A stretch of 64,000 bases of DNA from CAYYFV01 sp965660075 (GCA_965660075.1 CBFHYO010000019.1:3068-67067); one strand, 5' to 3'. Positions 49,758-58,978 are shown, counted from the stretch's first letter. Notes: a model not told the origin generated them from the letters alone. Translations and numbers: made by a program.

Positions 49758-49786
49758 TTGTTTTTGGCTTAGTTTAGTGGTATAAT
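49758..49786 (+). promoter_or_regulatory. Promoter of the TrmB-like regulator gene
   Basis: TTGTTT (49758-49763), 17 bp and a perfect TATAAT (49781-49786). The start site is expected near 49793. The nearer arm of the inverted repeat is centred about 55 bases upstream of it. Confidence 0.65.
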
Positions 49787-49818
49787 GAATGTGTTGACAA
49801 AAAATAACAACAGAAAAA

Positions 49819-50577
49819 ATGTTAAGGCAAGTATTAGAACAAATTGGACTGACAGAAAAAGAAGCAAAAATATATCTCGCATTACTCGAGATGGGAGCAC
49901 AGGGAGCCACAACAATTGCACAAAAAACACAAATTAACAGAACGACATGCTATCTGATTCTAGAGAACCTAAAAGAAAAAGGGCTAATCAGTACACATAC
50001 AGAAGCAAACGTTCAATTCTTTGAAGCTCAAGAACCTAGTAGCTTACTTACCTATATAAATAAAAGACAAAACGAACTAGTTACTCAACAAAACATAATC
50101 CAAAGCAACTTACCCTACCTAGAAGCCATTAAAAAATCTATAACTGGTAGTACAACAACAAAATATTTTAAAGGAAAAGAAGGCATTATAAATCTCTACA
50201 AAGAAACTCTTAGCACAAATGACAAAATTATCTATAGCTTTCTTGATATAACAAAAATACCTCAAGAACTGTTAAACATAATTGACCAAACATATGTTAA
50301 TGAAAGAATAGAAAAACAAATACATGCAAAAATCATCAACATATCAACCAAAAACGCTGGGACTGGCTCCAAATCAATTTATTCAGACTCAGAGTCTCTT
50401 AGAGAGTTTAAAAACATTTTCACTAACCAAGAAATCACTGTAGAAATTCAGGCGATCGGAGACAAAACGATACTAACAAACTTCGCACCAGATAATTTAT
50501 TTGGCGTATTAATTAAAAACAAAGAGCTTGCAACAACCATCAAAACTCTACATAAAATTATGTGGAGCCTAAACTAG
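49819..50577 (+). CDS. TrmB-family transcriptional regulator
   Basis: The 252-residue protein has the TrmB winged helix at residues 1-70 (LEQIGLTEKEAKIYLALLEMG, TTIAQKTQINRTTCYLILENLKEKGLI). A helical linker and a C-terminal effector or dimer domain resembling a phospholipase-D-like fold follow (about 110-250: TKYFKGKEGIINLYKETL, FAPDNLFGVLIKNKELA). Archaeal TrmB proteins respond to sugars and control sugar uptake and glycolysis; the bacterial ones are less known. The effector here is unknown. It ends with a four-base tail-to-tail overlap with the next gene. Confidence 0.82.
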   Translation: MLRQVLEQIGLTEKEAKIYLALLEMGAQGATTIAQKTQINRTTCYLILENLKEKGLISTHTEANVQFFEAQEPSSLLTYINKRQNELVTQQNIIQSNLPYLEAIKKSITGSTTTKYFKGKEGIINLYKETLSTNDKIIYSFLDITKIPQELLNIIDQTYVNERIEKQIHAKIINISTKNAGTGSKSIYSDSESLREFKNIFTNQEITVEIQAIGDKTILTNFAPDNLFGVLIKNKELATTIKTLHKIMWSLN

Positions 50578-52046
50578 TTCTCTCTCCCAACTACAAAAGA
50601 ATTTACATTACCAGACTCACACCTTAGAGTGTTTTGATGGTAAACATTAATCCCTCTAGTTTTCAGAAAAGCCTGGAAACCTTCTTTTTCACGTCTAATA
50701 GAACGGCACAAAACAACCTCATCTGGAAAATCATAACCACTATCAGCTAAGAATTTAGTGATATCTGGATTTACATTAGACAAGTTTACATGATTAATAA
50801 CAGCTTGAGCATAGTTATAATCAGGATTCTCATATGGAGTGACAGAAACCTTTACATTATTTTCAAAATCTACTAACCATTCAGATTTAACTCCTAATCT
50901 TTGTAAGTAAATTTTAAAGTTATAACTAAAGAATCTAATCATATCCTCCGTTCGATAAGCATTAGCTACATCTTCCATGTCTAATATACCATTTGTATAT
51001 TTAGGTGATTGAAAATCAAAATAAAATTTATCATCTGGCTGAGTAAGAGATTGAATAATAGTTACAAATTGTTCCTCAGAAAAATTACCTGATGTAAGAC
51101 CCTTCATAATAGCATCTAACCTAAATTCAACACCTCGATTAACCACTTGAGATGAAATTCTATGTTGTTGTAAATCACGAACATCATAACCCAAGATACT
51201 CACATTAACTTCTGGGTGAGAAGCAGACCAATCTGCAGCCCTTTGCATCTCATTTAAACTTTGAGTCATTACCACCACATTCATACGTTTGCTTTCCACA
51301 GATATGTGAGAACTATTTAAAGAGGCTTGTATAGATGCGATACGATCTAACTCTAACTGACTCGGACCAATAAACAATAAACCAGAGGTAAATGTCTCAT
51401 CTGATAATTGAGGAACTAACTGAGCAGAGACCTGATACATAAACATTTCGTACAAACGATTTAACTTTAGGTACATGTCGTTATAGGTTTTTTGTGTGCC
51501 AGCAAGCATTGTATTGTAGTATTCTCCACCTTGACCTGAGTACATAACACTCGTGTCCCAATTGAAAACGGGACTTTCTACTCCCGGTATAACTAGAGAA
51601 GGAAAAACTGGATTATTGACACCAGAGGCAAACAAATAATCAGCAACTAATCTATGTTGCCAAGAAAAAGACGGTGGAATTTGTAAGTTGTCATTCAGAC
51701 TATATTGAGAAAATGGATTAGAAAGATGAATATGAGACATTAAATCACCAACAGATGGTTGGTACTGATTAGCAGAAAAATTGGAAGAAAAAGATATTGC
51801 CTCGACAGTTCCAAAGAATTGTTCCAACCACAATGCCATATGACCAAACTGCGGCTGAGCAACATCGAATACACCTCTACGGAAAGATTCAATAACATGC
51901 TTTACCCTCTCAATCACTTGAGTTTGGTTATCATGCAAAACATTGTTTGTATTTTGAGGTAGAATTAAACTCTCAACCAATTGTTTATGACCTACTTTAT
52001 TTTCCGCCTGAGAATTTTGAATTCCAGATGTATTAATTCGATTCAC
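50574..52046 (-). CDS. Unknown soluble protein, possibly leaderless
   Basis: I do not recognise this protein (490 residues from GTG 52046). It has no signal peptide or membrane segment. The first 130 residues are Gln/Asn/Ser-rich. The region at about 225-300 looks like an alpha/beta fold (LLFIGPSQLELDRIASIQ, MNVVVMTQSLNEMQRAADW, VNVSILGYDVRDLQQHRI), faintly like a Rossmann nucleotide- or SAM-binding core but without its glycine motif. An open in-frame TTG at 52052 is ruled out because it lies in the -10 box. The predicted start site falls on the GTG. Confidence 0.6.
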   Translation of the reverse strand: MNRINTSGIQNSQAENKVGHKQLVESLILPQNTNNVLHDNQTQVIERVKHVIESFRRGVFDVAQPQFGHMALWLEQFFGTVEAISFSSNFSANQYQPSVGDLMSHIHLSNPFSQYSLNDNLQIPPSFSWQHRLVADYLFASGVNNPVFPSLVIPGVESPVFNWDTSVMYSGQGGEYYNTMLAGTQKTYNDMYLKLNRLYEMFMYQVSAQLVPQLSDETFTSGLLFIGPSQLELDRIASIQASLNSSHISVESKRMNVVVMTQSLNEMQRAADWSASHPEVNVSILGYDVRDLQQHRISSQVVNRGVEFRLDAIMKGLTSGNFSEEQFVTIIQSLTQPDDKFYFDFQSPKYTNGILDMEDVANAYRTEDMIRFFSYNFKIYLQRLGVKSEWLVDFENNVKVSVTPYENPDYNYAQAVINHVNLSNVNPDITKFLADSGYDFPDEVVLCRSIRREKEGFQAFLKTRGINVYHQNTLRCESGNVNSFVVGREN

Positions 52047-52051
52047 TTTCA

Positions 52052-52081
52052 ATTATAACGATTAAATTAGAATTATTACAA
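52052..52081 (-). promoter_or_regulatory. Promoter of the 50574-52046 gene, probably leaderless
   Basis: On the minus strand TTGTAA (52081-52076), 18 bp and a perfect TATAAT (52057-52052). The expected start site, six or seven bases further on, coincides with the GTG at 52046. Confidence 0.6.
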
Positions 52082-52126
52082 GAATAACCAACTTTAATTA
52101 AACATACCAAAACACAAATGTAAAGA

Positions 52127-54523
52127 CTATTTTTGAACAATAGCCTTAAACACTGACGAAACAAAGCCAAATTTAATCTTCACAAGCAGGTCTTTAAACC
52201 TCAAATATGCTTCTTGCTTATAAACTATAAGAGGGTCTTTTTGCCCATAAGCATGCAGTGCAACGTTCTGTCGCAAGTAACCCATATCATCAATATGCTC
52301 CATCCAAAAAGTATCAATTGTGCTTAAATATAAAAATCTCAAGACATCATTAAATTTTTCTGGGATAACTACACTTTTAATCAAGTTAAATTCCTTGACA
52401 AAATAATCATTAATAAATGTATGCAAGTCATTGTCATTTGACATATCTGACAACTGCTCTAAAGCCAACGGAGAACTTGCAGAAATATGTATTGAGTTTA
52501 TAGTTTCTAGAATTTCATTGTAATCATATTTCGGACCATTTTTATGTTGTAAGACAATATTTTTTGACAAGTCATTAAAATACTCAATAACCATAATCTC
52601 TACTGAATCAGATTTTAGCACCTCACGACGATTTTTATAAACAATTTCACGATGGTAATTAATAACATCATCGTATTCTACTACATGCTTACGCATGTCG
52701 AAATTTCTGCCCTCTACTCTTTTTTGAGAACTCTCAATCGCACGATTTATAAATTTATTAGTAATTGGCATGTCTTCTGGAACATTTAACACTGTCATAG
52801 CTTTTTGAACTCTCTCACCACCATTTATACGCATTAAATCATCTTCTAAAGACAAATAAAACTGAGAACAACCTACATCTCCCTGCCGACCAGAACGACC
52901 ACGTAATTGATTATCAATCCGGCGAGATTCATGTCGCTGAGTACCAACAATATACAAACCACCTAATTCAAAAACACCTCCTCCAAGTTTAATATCGGTA
53001 CCACGACCAGCCATATTAGTTGCAATAGTTACAGATCCTTGCTGACCTGCGTTTGCTACAATTTCAGCTTCACGAGAGTGATTTTTAGCATTTAGAACCT
53101 CATGCTTAATACCTTTTAACTTAAATACCTCAGATAAAATTTCTGATTGCTCAACACTAGCAGTACCAACAAGCACTGGCTGTTTTGCTTTATACAACTC
53201 TTGCACTTTCTCGGCTATTGCCAAGTACTTAGCTTTTTTAGTTTTGTAAATCACATCATCCAAGTCCATTCTAGCAATTGGCTTGTTGGTTGGGATAACT
53301 ACTGTATTTAGACCGTAAATCTTAAAAAATTCTTCTTCTTCGGTTTTAGCCGTACCAGTCATACCAGACAGTTTTTCAAAAAGTCTAAAGTAATTTTGAA
53401 AAGTAACAGATGCCAAGGTTTTACTTTCGCGTAAAATTTCTACACGCTCCTTGGCCTCGATAGCCTGGTGCAAACCTTCTGAGTATCTTCGACCAGACAT
53501 TAAACGACCTGTAAATTCGTCAACAATCATAACTTCGCCATCGCGAACAACATAGTCGATATCTTTTTTAAATAAAGCCTTCGCTTTTAAAGCTTGTTCT
53601 ATATGATGAATAATTTTAAAACCACCTTCGGCATAAATATTATCGATCTTGAGAGATTTTTCTATTTTATCAACACCCTCTTCAGAAAGAGTAGCAACTC
53701 GTAGTTTTTCATCGATATTATAGTGTTGATTTTCTGTTAAGGTTTCAACCAAAGAAGCATATACTTTGTATTGATCTGTAGATTCTTCGTCCGGTGCAGA
53801 AATAATCAAAGGAGTACGCGCCTCGTCTATCAAAATAGAGTCTACCTCATCTACAATACAAAAATGCAAATCTTTTTGGACCACTTGTTCATAGCTCATA
53901 GCCATATTGTCTCGAAGATAATCAAAACCAAACTCGTTATTTGTACCATAAACGATATTTGCATCGTATGATTGTTTTTTTGATTCAGGCTCTTGACCAG
54001 AATAAATATTAGAAACAGTTAAACCAAAAAATTCATACAAAAAGCCCATCCATTGACTATCACGCTTTGCAAGATATTCATTAACTGTAATTACATACAC
54101 AGGTCTATTAGTAAGTGAATTTAAAATAGCAGGTAAAGTACATACTAGAGTTTTACCTTCACCTGTTTTCATTTCGGCAATACTACCTGAATGAAGGACC
54201 ATACCACCAATTAATTGCACATCGTATGGAATCATATTCCACTCTAATTCGTTGTCCATCAATGTATATTTAGAACCACAAATAAATTTACAAGCAGCTT
54301 TTATTAAGCCAAAAGTTTCTGGTAACAAATCATCCAAAGACATATTTTGTTCTAAATGTTTTTCTTGTAGCTTTTTATATTCAGCCTGAAAATCATCCTG
54401 AGAATTACAAGAATCAACATAGGAGTCAAAAAATTGATTGATTTGAGGAATAAGTTTTTGAGATTTTTTTAGTATTTTTTTATTTGAATCACCAGAGATA
54501 AAACTGGCTAGAGAGTTAAACAT
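52127..54523 (-). CDS. secA: Preprotein translocase ATPase SecA
   Basis: The 798-residue motor drives preproteins through SecYEG. It has Walker A KTGEGKTL (119-126), VDEVDSILIDEARTPLIIS, SGMTGTAKTEEEEF, the second helicase half with ATNMAGRGTDIKLG and QLRGRSGRQGD, and the helical wing and scaffold domains. It stops after FKAIVQK and lacks the C-terminal linker and zinc-binding CxCxSG domain that docks SecB or lipids. That is normal for many non-proteobacterial SecA proteins of about 800 residues. Confidence 0.97.
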   Translation of the reverse strand: MFNSLASFISGDSNKKILKKSQKLIPQINQFFDSYVDSCNSQDDFQAEYKKLQEKHLEQNMSLDDLLPETFGLIKAACKFICGSKYTLMDNELEWNMIPYDVQLIGGMVLHSGSIAEMKTGEGKTLVCTLPAILNSLTNRPVYVITVNEYLAKRDSQWMGFLYEFFGLTVSNIYSGQEPESKKQSYDANIVYGTNNEFGFDYLRDNMAMSYEQVVQKDLHFCIVDEVDSILIDEARTPLIISAPDEESTDQYKVYASLVETLTENQHYNIDEKLRVATLSEEGVDKIEKSLKIDNIYAEGGFKIIHHIEQALKAKALFKKDIDYVVRDGEVMIVDEFTGRLMSGRRYSEGLHQAIEAKERVEILRESKTLASVTFQNYFRLFEKLSGMTGTAKTEEEEFFKIYGLNTVVIPTNKPIARMDLDDVIYKTKKAKYLAIAEKVQELYKAKQPVLVGTASVEQSEILSEVFKLKGIKHEVLNAKNHSREAEIVANAGQQGSVTIATNMAGRGTDIKLGGGVFELGGLYIVGTQRHESRRIDNQLRGRSGRQGDVGCSQFYLSLEDDLMRINGGERVQKAMTVLNVPEDMPITNKFINRAIESSQKRVEGRNFDMRKHVVEYDDVINYHREIVYKNRREVLKSDSVEIMVIEYFNDLSKNIVLQHKNGPKYDYNEILETINSIHISASSPLALEQLSDMSNDNDLHTFINDYFVKEFNLIKSVVIPEKFNDVLRFLYLSTIDTFWMEHIDDMGYLRQNVALHAYGQKDPLIVYKQEAYLRFKDLLVKIKFGFVSSVFKAIVQK

Positions 54524-54547
54524 AGTAAAATTTACATATCACAATCT

Positions 54548-54576
54548 AATGTAATGTATTATAAACAAAATCTCAA
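54548..54576 (-). promoter_or_regulatory. secA promoter
   Basis: On the minus strand TTGAGA (54576-54571), 17 bp and TACATT (54553-54548), 25 bases before the secA ATG. Confidence 0.5.
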
Positions 54577-54593
54577 TTTAAAAACATTAAAAT

Positions 54594-56021
54594 TTAGGAA
54601 TTATTCTTGGTAAAAACTACTTTAATGGTTTTAATTAAAATCTTTATATCTAACCATAAAGACCAATTTTCAATGTAATAAGTGTCCAGTGCAACTTCTT
54701 GCTCGAAGTCCAATTTACATCTACCACTAACCTGGCTTAACCCAGTAATCCCAGGCTTAACTGTAAATACAAAATTATGATGATTTTGATATTTAGAAAC
54801 CTCTTCTGGCAAATGCGGACGAGGACCAACCAAGCTCATATCACCTTTTAAAACATTCCACAGTTGTGGTAGTTCATCTATATCGAATTTACGTAAGAAC
54901 TTTCCAAGCTTAGTCACACGCGGATCATTGGTAATTTTAACGAGTGGAGAATCCCCTCTAGTATTTTCAGATGAAAGCTGCTGGTATCGCATGCTGTGAG
55001 ATTTTGGTTTCATAGTACGGTACTTCATCATATAAAACAGTTCCCCTTTGTAACCTACTCGCTTTACAACACTTCCATCATCCAAGTACTTAAACAATAC
55101 ATCACCTTTAGAATCTAATTTAATAAGAATTGGCACAACAATCCACAAAGGTAACAACAATACTAACAAAAAAGAACTAACAACAATATCAAAAAACCGC
55201 TTAAACAAGGCAGGCCATTGATAAATGGTAGTTTGTGTGAGATGCAATGACTGCAAACCAAACCTGGGCTGCAAATCTAAAAGTTTTTGGTTAAAAGCTT
55301 GCATATGAGAGACATAAAAATACTCCAACTGATTGTATCTTGAACGATCAAGTAACCATTTTTCTAAATCTGAATCTAGATTACCGAGTTGTAAAATTGA
55401 AGAATTTACAAAAGATTCATGTTTTTTTGAGTTAACATTAAACTTACCTAGATATTTAAGATTAACATTTAAATTTCGGGAAGAAAAATACCCAAGACAA
55501 TTAAAACCATCAAATAAATTTTCGGACTGTATTAACTTTTTCATTAAAACAGATGAATCACAAAATATAACTAAGTCCTGCTTAAACTTAGAACGCAAAA
55601 GCACCTTGTAATATTTATAAAAAACAAATCTTGAAATACAAATTAATAAAAATAAAAAAGCAAATGTACTTAAAATTACAAATCGAGAAAATACAAAAGT
55701 ACGTTTAAAAAAATAATAAAAAACAAACAAGCTAAAAGTAACAAAAACAGTCTTTATAATAGCTTTGCATTGATTTAAATAAGAATCTAGTACTTTAAAT
55801 TTATATAAACCAGCTAGCACCGAAGAGAATAAAAAAAGTACATAGAACTTAAAACTATATTTAAGAAACACAATACTTTCTAAATAATTATCTGCCACGG
55901 GTGCTAGAAAAGTTAACGCAAAATCAGAACTACGAAAAAAATACGACACAAAAATAGCCAACATAACAGAAAGAAAGTCTGTGAACAAAAGCGATACAAC
56001 AAATTTAGATTTTAAGCGCAC
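54594..56021 (-). CDS. Polyprenyl-phosphate sugar phosphotransferase (WcaJ/WbaP type)
   Basis: The 475-residue protein has four or five N-terminal membrane helices, a degenerate CoA-binding-like middle region, and a C-terminal bacterial sugar-transferase domain (KRFFDIVVSSFLLVLLLPLW, GELFYMMKYRTM, RFDIDELPQLWNV-type LRKFDIDELPQLWNVLKGD, LVGPRPHLPEE, KPGITGLSQVSGR). It would start a surface glycan by moving a sugar phosphate to undecaprenyl phosphate. An in-frame ATG at 56123 lies inside rnpB, and the local promoter at 56052-56079 points to GTG 56021 as the start. No other glycan genes adjoin it. Confidence 0.88.
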   Translation of the reverse strand: MRLKSKFVVSLLFTDFLSVMLAIFVSYFFRSSDFALTFLAPVADNYLESIVFLKYSFKFYVLFLFSSVLAGLYKFKVLDSYLNQCKAIIKTVFVTFSLFVFYYFFKRTFVFSRFVILSTFAFLFLLICISRFVFYKYYKVLLRSKFKQDLVIFCDSSVLMKKLIQSENLFDGFNCLGYFSSRNLNVNLKYLGKFNVNSKKHESFVNSSILQLGNLDSDLEKWLLDRSRYNQLEYFYVSHMQAFNQKLLDLQPRFGLQSLHLTQTTIYQWPALFKRFFDIVVSSFLLVLLLPLWIVVPILIKLDSKGDVLFKYLDDGSVVKRVGYKGELFYMMKYRTMKPKSHSMRYQQLSSENTRGDSPLVKITNDPRVTKLGKFLRKFDIDELPQLWNVLKGDMSLVGPRPHLPEEVSKYQNHHNFVFTVKPGITGLSQVSGRCKLDFEQEVALDTYYIENWSLWLDIKILIKTIKVVFTKNNS

Positions 56022-56051
56022 GATAATATTTAAATTATTTTTAATAATACA

Positions 56052-56079
56052 ACTATAGAACAAAAAACACAATAGACAA
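56052..56079 (-). promoter_or_regulatory. Sugar-transferase promoter
   Basis: On the minus strand TTGTCT (56079-56074), 16 bp and TATAGT (56057-56052), between the rnpB terminator and GTG 56021. Confidence 0.5.
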
Positions 56080-56090
56080 ACACACAAGTT

Positions 56091-56113
56091 AAAACACCTT
56101 GCAAGACAAGGTG
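56091..56113 (-). terminator. rnpB terminator
   Basis: On the minus strand CACCTTG, a five-base loop and CAAGGTG followed by TTTT. The left arm is part of the sequence that also forms the 3' side of helix P1 of RNase P RNA, so the two structures compete. Confidence 0.6.
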
Positions 56114-56458
56114 AGTTTCTCAATGAATAAGCCGAGTTCTGTGTTGTGTGATAATTTATCTAGGTCTGATATAGCTACCAAACTCCAGCTACAGGCAAGA
56201 TATAACCTCTAAAAGAATTTAAAAAAGATATACCTTCCCACCCTGTATTGCACCATGTAGGGTTTACCAGAATCTTGCAGTTACCCACAAGTCCAAACCT
56301 GAGGTTTGCTTTTCACCTTTCGCAAGCAAGCTTGCTAGTATTGTCTCTGTGGCACTTTCCCTCACACAAAAGTGTGGGCAGCATTTCGCTGCTACATAAT
56401 TCTTTACGGTGCTCGGACTTTCCTTACCAAATTGGCACTATCACATTCAAAGAGCTCA
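56108..56458 (-). ncRNA. rnpB: RNase P RNA
   Basis: Read on the minus strand, the sequence has the bacterial RNase P core. GGAAAGTCCGAGCACC is near the 5' end (conserved region I). GGGAAAGTGCCACAGAGACA follows (regions II-III). GGTAAACCCTACATGGTGCAA comes next, and ACAGAACTCGGCTTAT (region V) lies near the 3' end. The ends pair as helix P1 (GGTGAG with CTCACC). The RNA processes tRNA 5' ends. The exact 5' end is uncertain because the -10 box ends at 56462; a start near 56455-56459 is expected. It fills most of the 470-base gap between the sugar-transferase gene and the gene at 56596. Confidence 0.95.
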
Positions 56459-56461
56459 CCT

Positions 56462-56490
56462 ATTATCACACCCAATAAAATATTTGTCAA
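56462..56490 (-). promoter_or_regulatory. rnpB promoter
   Basis: On the minus strand a consensus TTGACA (56490-56485), 17 bp and GATAAT (56467-56462). It is the closest match to the sigma70 consensus in the window, fitting a highly expressed RNA. Confidence 0.75.
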
Positions 56491-56595
56491 ACAAAACCAC
56501 ACAACCAATTGAATATAAGCAAAGTATGTTTTTTATAAATATTTTATTAAAATTTTAAATTTATATAGTATAAATTTAAGTCTAACTAAACTAAA

Positions 56596-58278
56596 ATGAA
56601 AAAATCAATTAGTAACCTAGTACTTCTTACACTTATTCTAAATAGTAGTGTTGCATTAGCCCAGTCACCTAACTTTGAAAAAAAGGCAGCGAAAAAAAGA
56701 CAAATGCTCAATGAAGAACGCGAAAAACACACACAAAAACCAAAAGAAATAAGAAAAATAATTAGAGAAAACCTAGTAGCACCAAAAATTCAAGAAGCAA
56801 ACAAAATACTTCTTAAACTCAAAAACCCAACAAGTAAATACAACGCAGTGATTAAAAGCAATGGTTCAGAAATCAAGGTCTTAAACATGAGAAATTTCTC
56901 ATCTACAGATACAATTTCTGGCCGAATTGGTGAAAATATTCAATTAAGCATTTCAGAACCAAAAAGTCTATCATTAATATTCGAAGTTCCAAAAGACCAA
57001 GCAGAAATTATGCTTGATTTAAATAACGAACAATACACAATCAATATTGAAGAGTTAAAACAATCAAGTCAAAACCTTGATAACAACACATTCGAAGAAG
57101 CTGAAATCAAATACTTAACAGACAAAAAATTACTTAAAGAAAGTAGTGATTACAGATTCGAAAATAAAGACAACAATGCTGGTAAAAGACTCGAAAAAGT
57201 TAAAGCAAAAATAGAAAACAAAGAAGAATGTAAAAATTTATTTATTGAATTACAACAAACGGAATTTGATGGATATGAAGATAGAGCAGAAAATTTCTTT
57301 AAATTACTAGAATCAAATCCAAGTACTACAGCTTGTAACATCGCTCGAAAATCATTCAAAGAAAAAAAATCAGAAATAAATGAATTACGTTTTAAAAATA
57401 AAAAAATATTATTCAAAGACACAGCAGAAGGATGGTTTAAAACTCATGTAGAACGAGTTAGTCAAAGAATGGTAAGAGGCATGAAATTATTTCAAGGATA
57501 TAAAGATACCAGAGGTAATCTTACAGGAGAATTTGGTCCATTAAACAATGTCAAACTTGGAGAATTGTTAAAAGTATCTCTTATTACAGCTGGTTTAGAT
57601 AGATCTGAAGTTACATCTAATTCTATAGACACAACACATTGGGCTGCAGGATTTGCTCAAACTGCTCTAGATTTAGAACTTTCGATTGCATCAGATTTAT
57701 CAGATTTAAACAGAGCTGTAACTCGTGGACAAGTTTTACAAACATTTGCCGAAAGCTTAATGCTGATAAACCCACAAGACCCAACAGCAAATTTGGATCA
57801 ATGCGATTTAGAATCAATGAAAACAAGCTTTGTAGATTTTGACTCCACTCACCCTCAAGCACTAGCAGCATGTATATTTGTACAAGATGGAATAATTAAA
57901 GGATCCCAAGGAAACTTATTACTAGATGGAGCTACCAACAGAGCAGAAATTGCAAAAATACTCAACAACGTTTTAGACAAATATGTAGATTCAGAAAATT
58001 CTATAATAGACTTAGAAGATTCAGTTGAAGCATTCGAGATGTTCGATGAAATTGAAGAAGAATTGGAAGAGATCATGGAAGAAATGGAAGATGAATTAGA
58101 AGATTTAGCAGAAGATATTTTAGATGCCTTCGAAGCAATATCAGACGAACTAGACGAAGACGATGATGACAACGAAGACGAAGACGAAAATGATGACAAC
58201 GAAGACGAAGACGAAAATGATGACGACGAAGACGATGATGAAAATGATGACGATGACGACGATGATGAAACACTATAA
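56596..58278 (+). CDS. Secreted SLH-like protein with poly-Asp/Glu tail
   Basis: The 560-residue protein has a signal peptide (residues 1-22, cleavage near ALAQS) and a Lys-rich helical region. Three SLH-like repeats follow (about 265-330, 335-395 and 405-465) with GYKDTRGNLTGEFGPLNNVKLGELLKV, NRAVTRGQVLQTFAESL and KGSQGNLLLDGATNRAEIAKIL. The last 80 residues are almost only Glu then Asp, with Asn. SLH domains hold proteins on the cell wall. The acidic tail could bind Ca2+ or other cations. An AT-rich stretch with TATAGT lies before the gene. Confidence 0.78.
   Translation: MKKSISNLVLLTLILNSSVALAQSPNFEKKAAKKRQMLNEEREKHTQKPKEIRKIIRENLVAPKIQEANKILLKLKNPTSKYNAVIKSNGSEIKVLNMRNFSSTDTISGRIGENIQLSISEPKSLSLIFEVPKDQAEIMLDLNNEQYTINIEELKQSSQNLDNNTFEEAEIKYLTDKKLLKESSDYRFENKDNNAGKRLEKVKAKIENKEECKNLFIELQQTEFDGYEDRAENFFKLLESNPSTTACNIARKSFKEKKSEINELRFKNKKILFKDTAEGWFKTHVERVSQRMVRGMKLFQGYKDTRGNLTGEFGPLNNVKLGELLKVSLITAGLDRSEVTSNSIDTTHWAAGFAQTALDLELSIASDLSDLNRAVTRGQVLQTFAESLMLINPQDPTANLDQCDLESMKTSFVDFDSTHPQALAACIFVQDGIIKGSQGNLLLDGATNRAEIAKILNNVLDKYVDSENSIIDLEDSVEAFEMFDEIEEELEEIMEEMEDELEDLAEDILDAFEAISDELDEDDDDNEDEDENDDNEDEDENDDDEDDDENDDDDDDDETL
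58160..58272. repeat. Low-complexity GAY/GAA repeat encoding the acidic tail
   Basis: Imperfect tandem copies of gacgaagacgaaaatgatga-like units and GAT/GAC runs encode the Asp/Glu/Asn tail of the preceding protein. Such stretches tend to change length. Confidence 0.75.
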
Positions 58279-58301
58279 ATCACAGCTAAAATAATCTAAT
58301 T

Positions 58302-58330
58302 AAAAAAGCCCTGGAATTTTCCAGGGCTTT
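58302..58330. terminator. Bidirectional terminator between the SLH-like and TPR genes
   Basis: AAAGCCCTGGAA / TTCCAGGGCTTT with A- and T-rich flanks on both sides. It serves the convergent genes ending at 58278 and 58351. Confidence 0.85.
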
Positions 58331-58350
58331 AAATTTACTCAAATATTAAA

Positions 58351-58914
58351 TTATTGAGACTTAAAGTGACTAACAGCTTTAAGACACTCAATAGCTTGTA
58401 AGTTATCTGGTTCGATAGTTAGAATTCTATGAAAAATTTCTTCAGCTTCTTCAAATTTTAAACTATTTAATAAACACACACCTAAATCACACATTATCAA
58501 CGGATCGTTAGGAGCAAGTGAGTTTGCTCGGTTTAAAAGTACAATCCCCTGTTGTTTTTTACCAGAGTTATAAATAGACCAACCAAGACATCTAATGATT
58601 TCTGGATGATTTGGTTCAATTTTATCGGCAACTTCTAGTTCTTTAATAGATTCTGCGAAATCATTTAGACATGAATGTGTAAATCCTAGCAAGTAGTGAG
58701 CATTTGCTGAAATAGGATCTACTCTCAATGCAAAACGTAATGCCTTTAAAGCTTTATCAAATTGACGCATAGATAAATAGTTATCCCCCATTTCTTCTAA
58801 TGCTTGAGTGTTATGAAGATCTGATTTTAAAATATCTTCTAATACTTCTATGGCACCATTATGGTCACCAGATAATTTTAATTTTTCCGCTAGTAGGATT
58901 TGCTCACTTTTCAT
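58351..58914 (-). CDS. Tetratricopeptide-repeat protein
   Basis: The 187-residue protein consists of about five TPR units of 34 residues (for example NTQALEEMGDNYLSMRQFDKALKALRFALRVDP and the next unit beginning ISANAHYLLGFTH). It has no signal peptide or membrane segment and no further domain, so it is most likely a cytoplasmic scaffold. It is monocistronic with its own promoter and terminator. Confidence 0.85.
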   Translation of the reverse strand: MKSEQILLAEKLKLSGDHNGAIEVLEDILKSDLHNTQALEEMGDNYLSMRQFDKALKALRFALRVDPISANAHYLLGFTHSCLNDFAESIKELEVADKIEPNHPEIIRCLGWSIYNSGKKQQGIVLLNRANSLAPNDPLIMCDLGVCLLNSLKFEEAEEIFHRILTIEPDNLQAIECLKAVSHFKSQ

Positions 58915-58936
58915 TTTTATTTGTTTAAATCTTTAT

Positions 58937-58965
58937 ATTGTATCACAAAAAAAGAAAAAAACCAA
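58937..58965 (-). promoter_or_regulatory. TPR gene promoter
   Basis: On the minus strand TTGGTT (58965-58960), 17 bp and TACAAT (58942-58937), 22 bases before the ATG. Confidence 0.6.
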
Positions 58966-58978
58966 TAACTACAAGTAA

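Noticed and set aside
56022..56123. ATG at 56123 as start of the sugar transferase
   Set aside because: It lies inside RNase P RNA and upstream of the rnpB terminator and the gene's own promoter at 56052-56079. The extra residues are Cys-rich and unlike the family.
58160..58272. Regular short repeats that might be a CRISPR array
   Set aside because: The units are in frame, imperfect, without unique spacers, and encode the acidic tail. No cas genes are in the window.
57855..58283. Long open frame on the minus strand encoding a poly-Ser protein, and a His/Arg-rich frame at 58073-58273
   Set aside because: Both are antisense to the Asp/Glu-coding repeat; GAY/GAA codons read backwards give Ser- or His/Arg-rich frames. 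They have no start region or promoter and would disrupt a gene with a signal peptide and SLH repeats.
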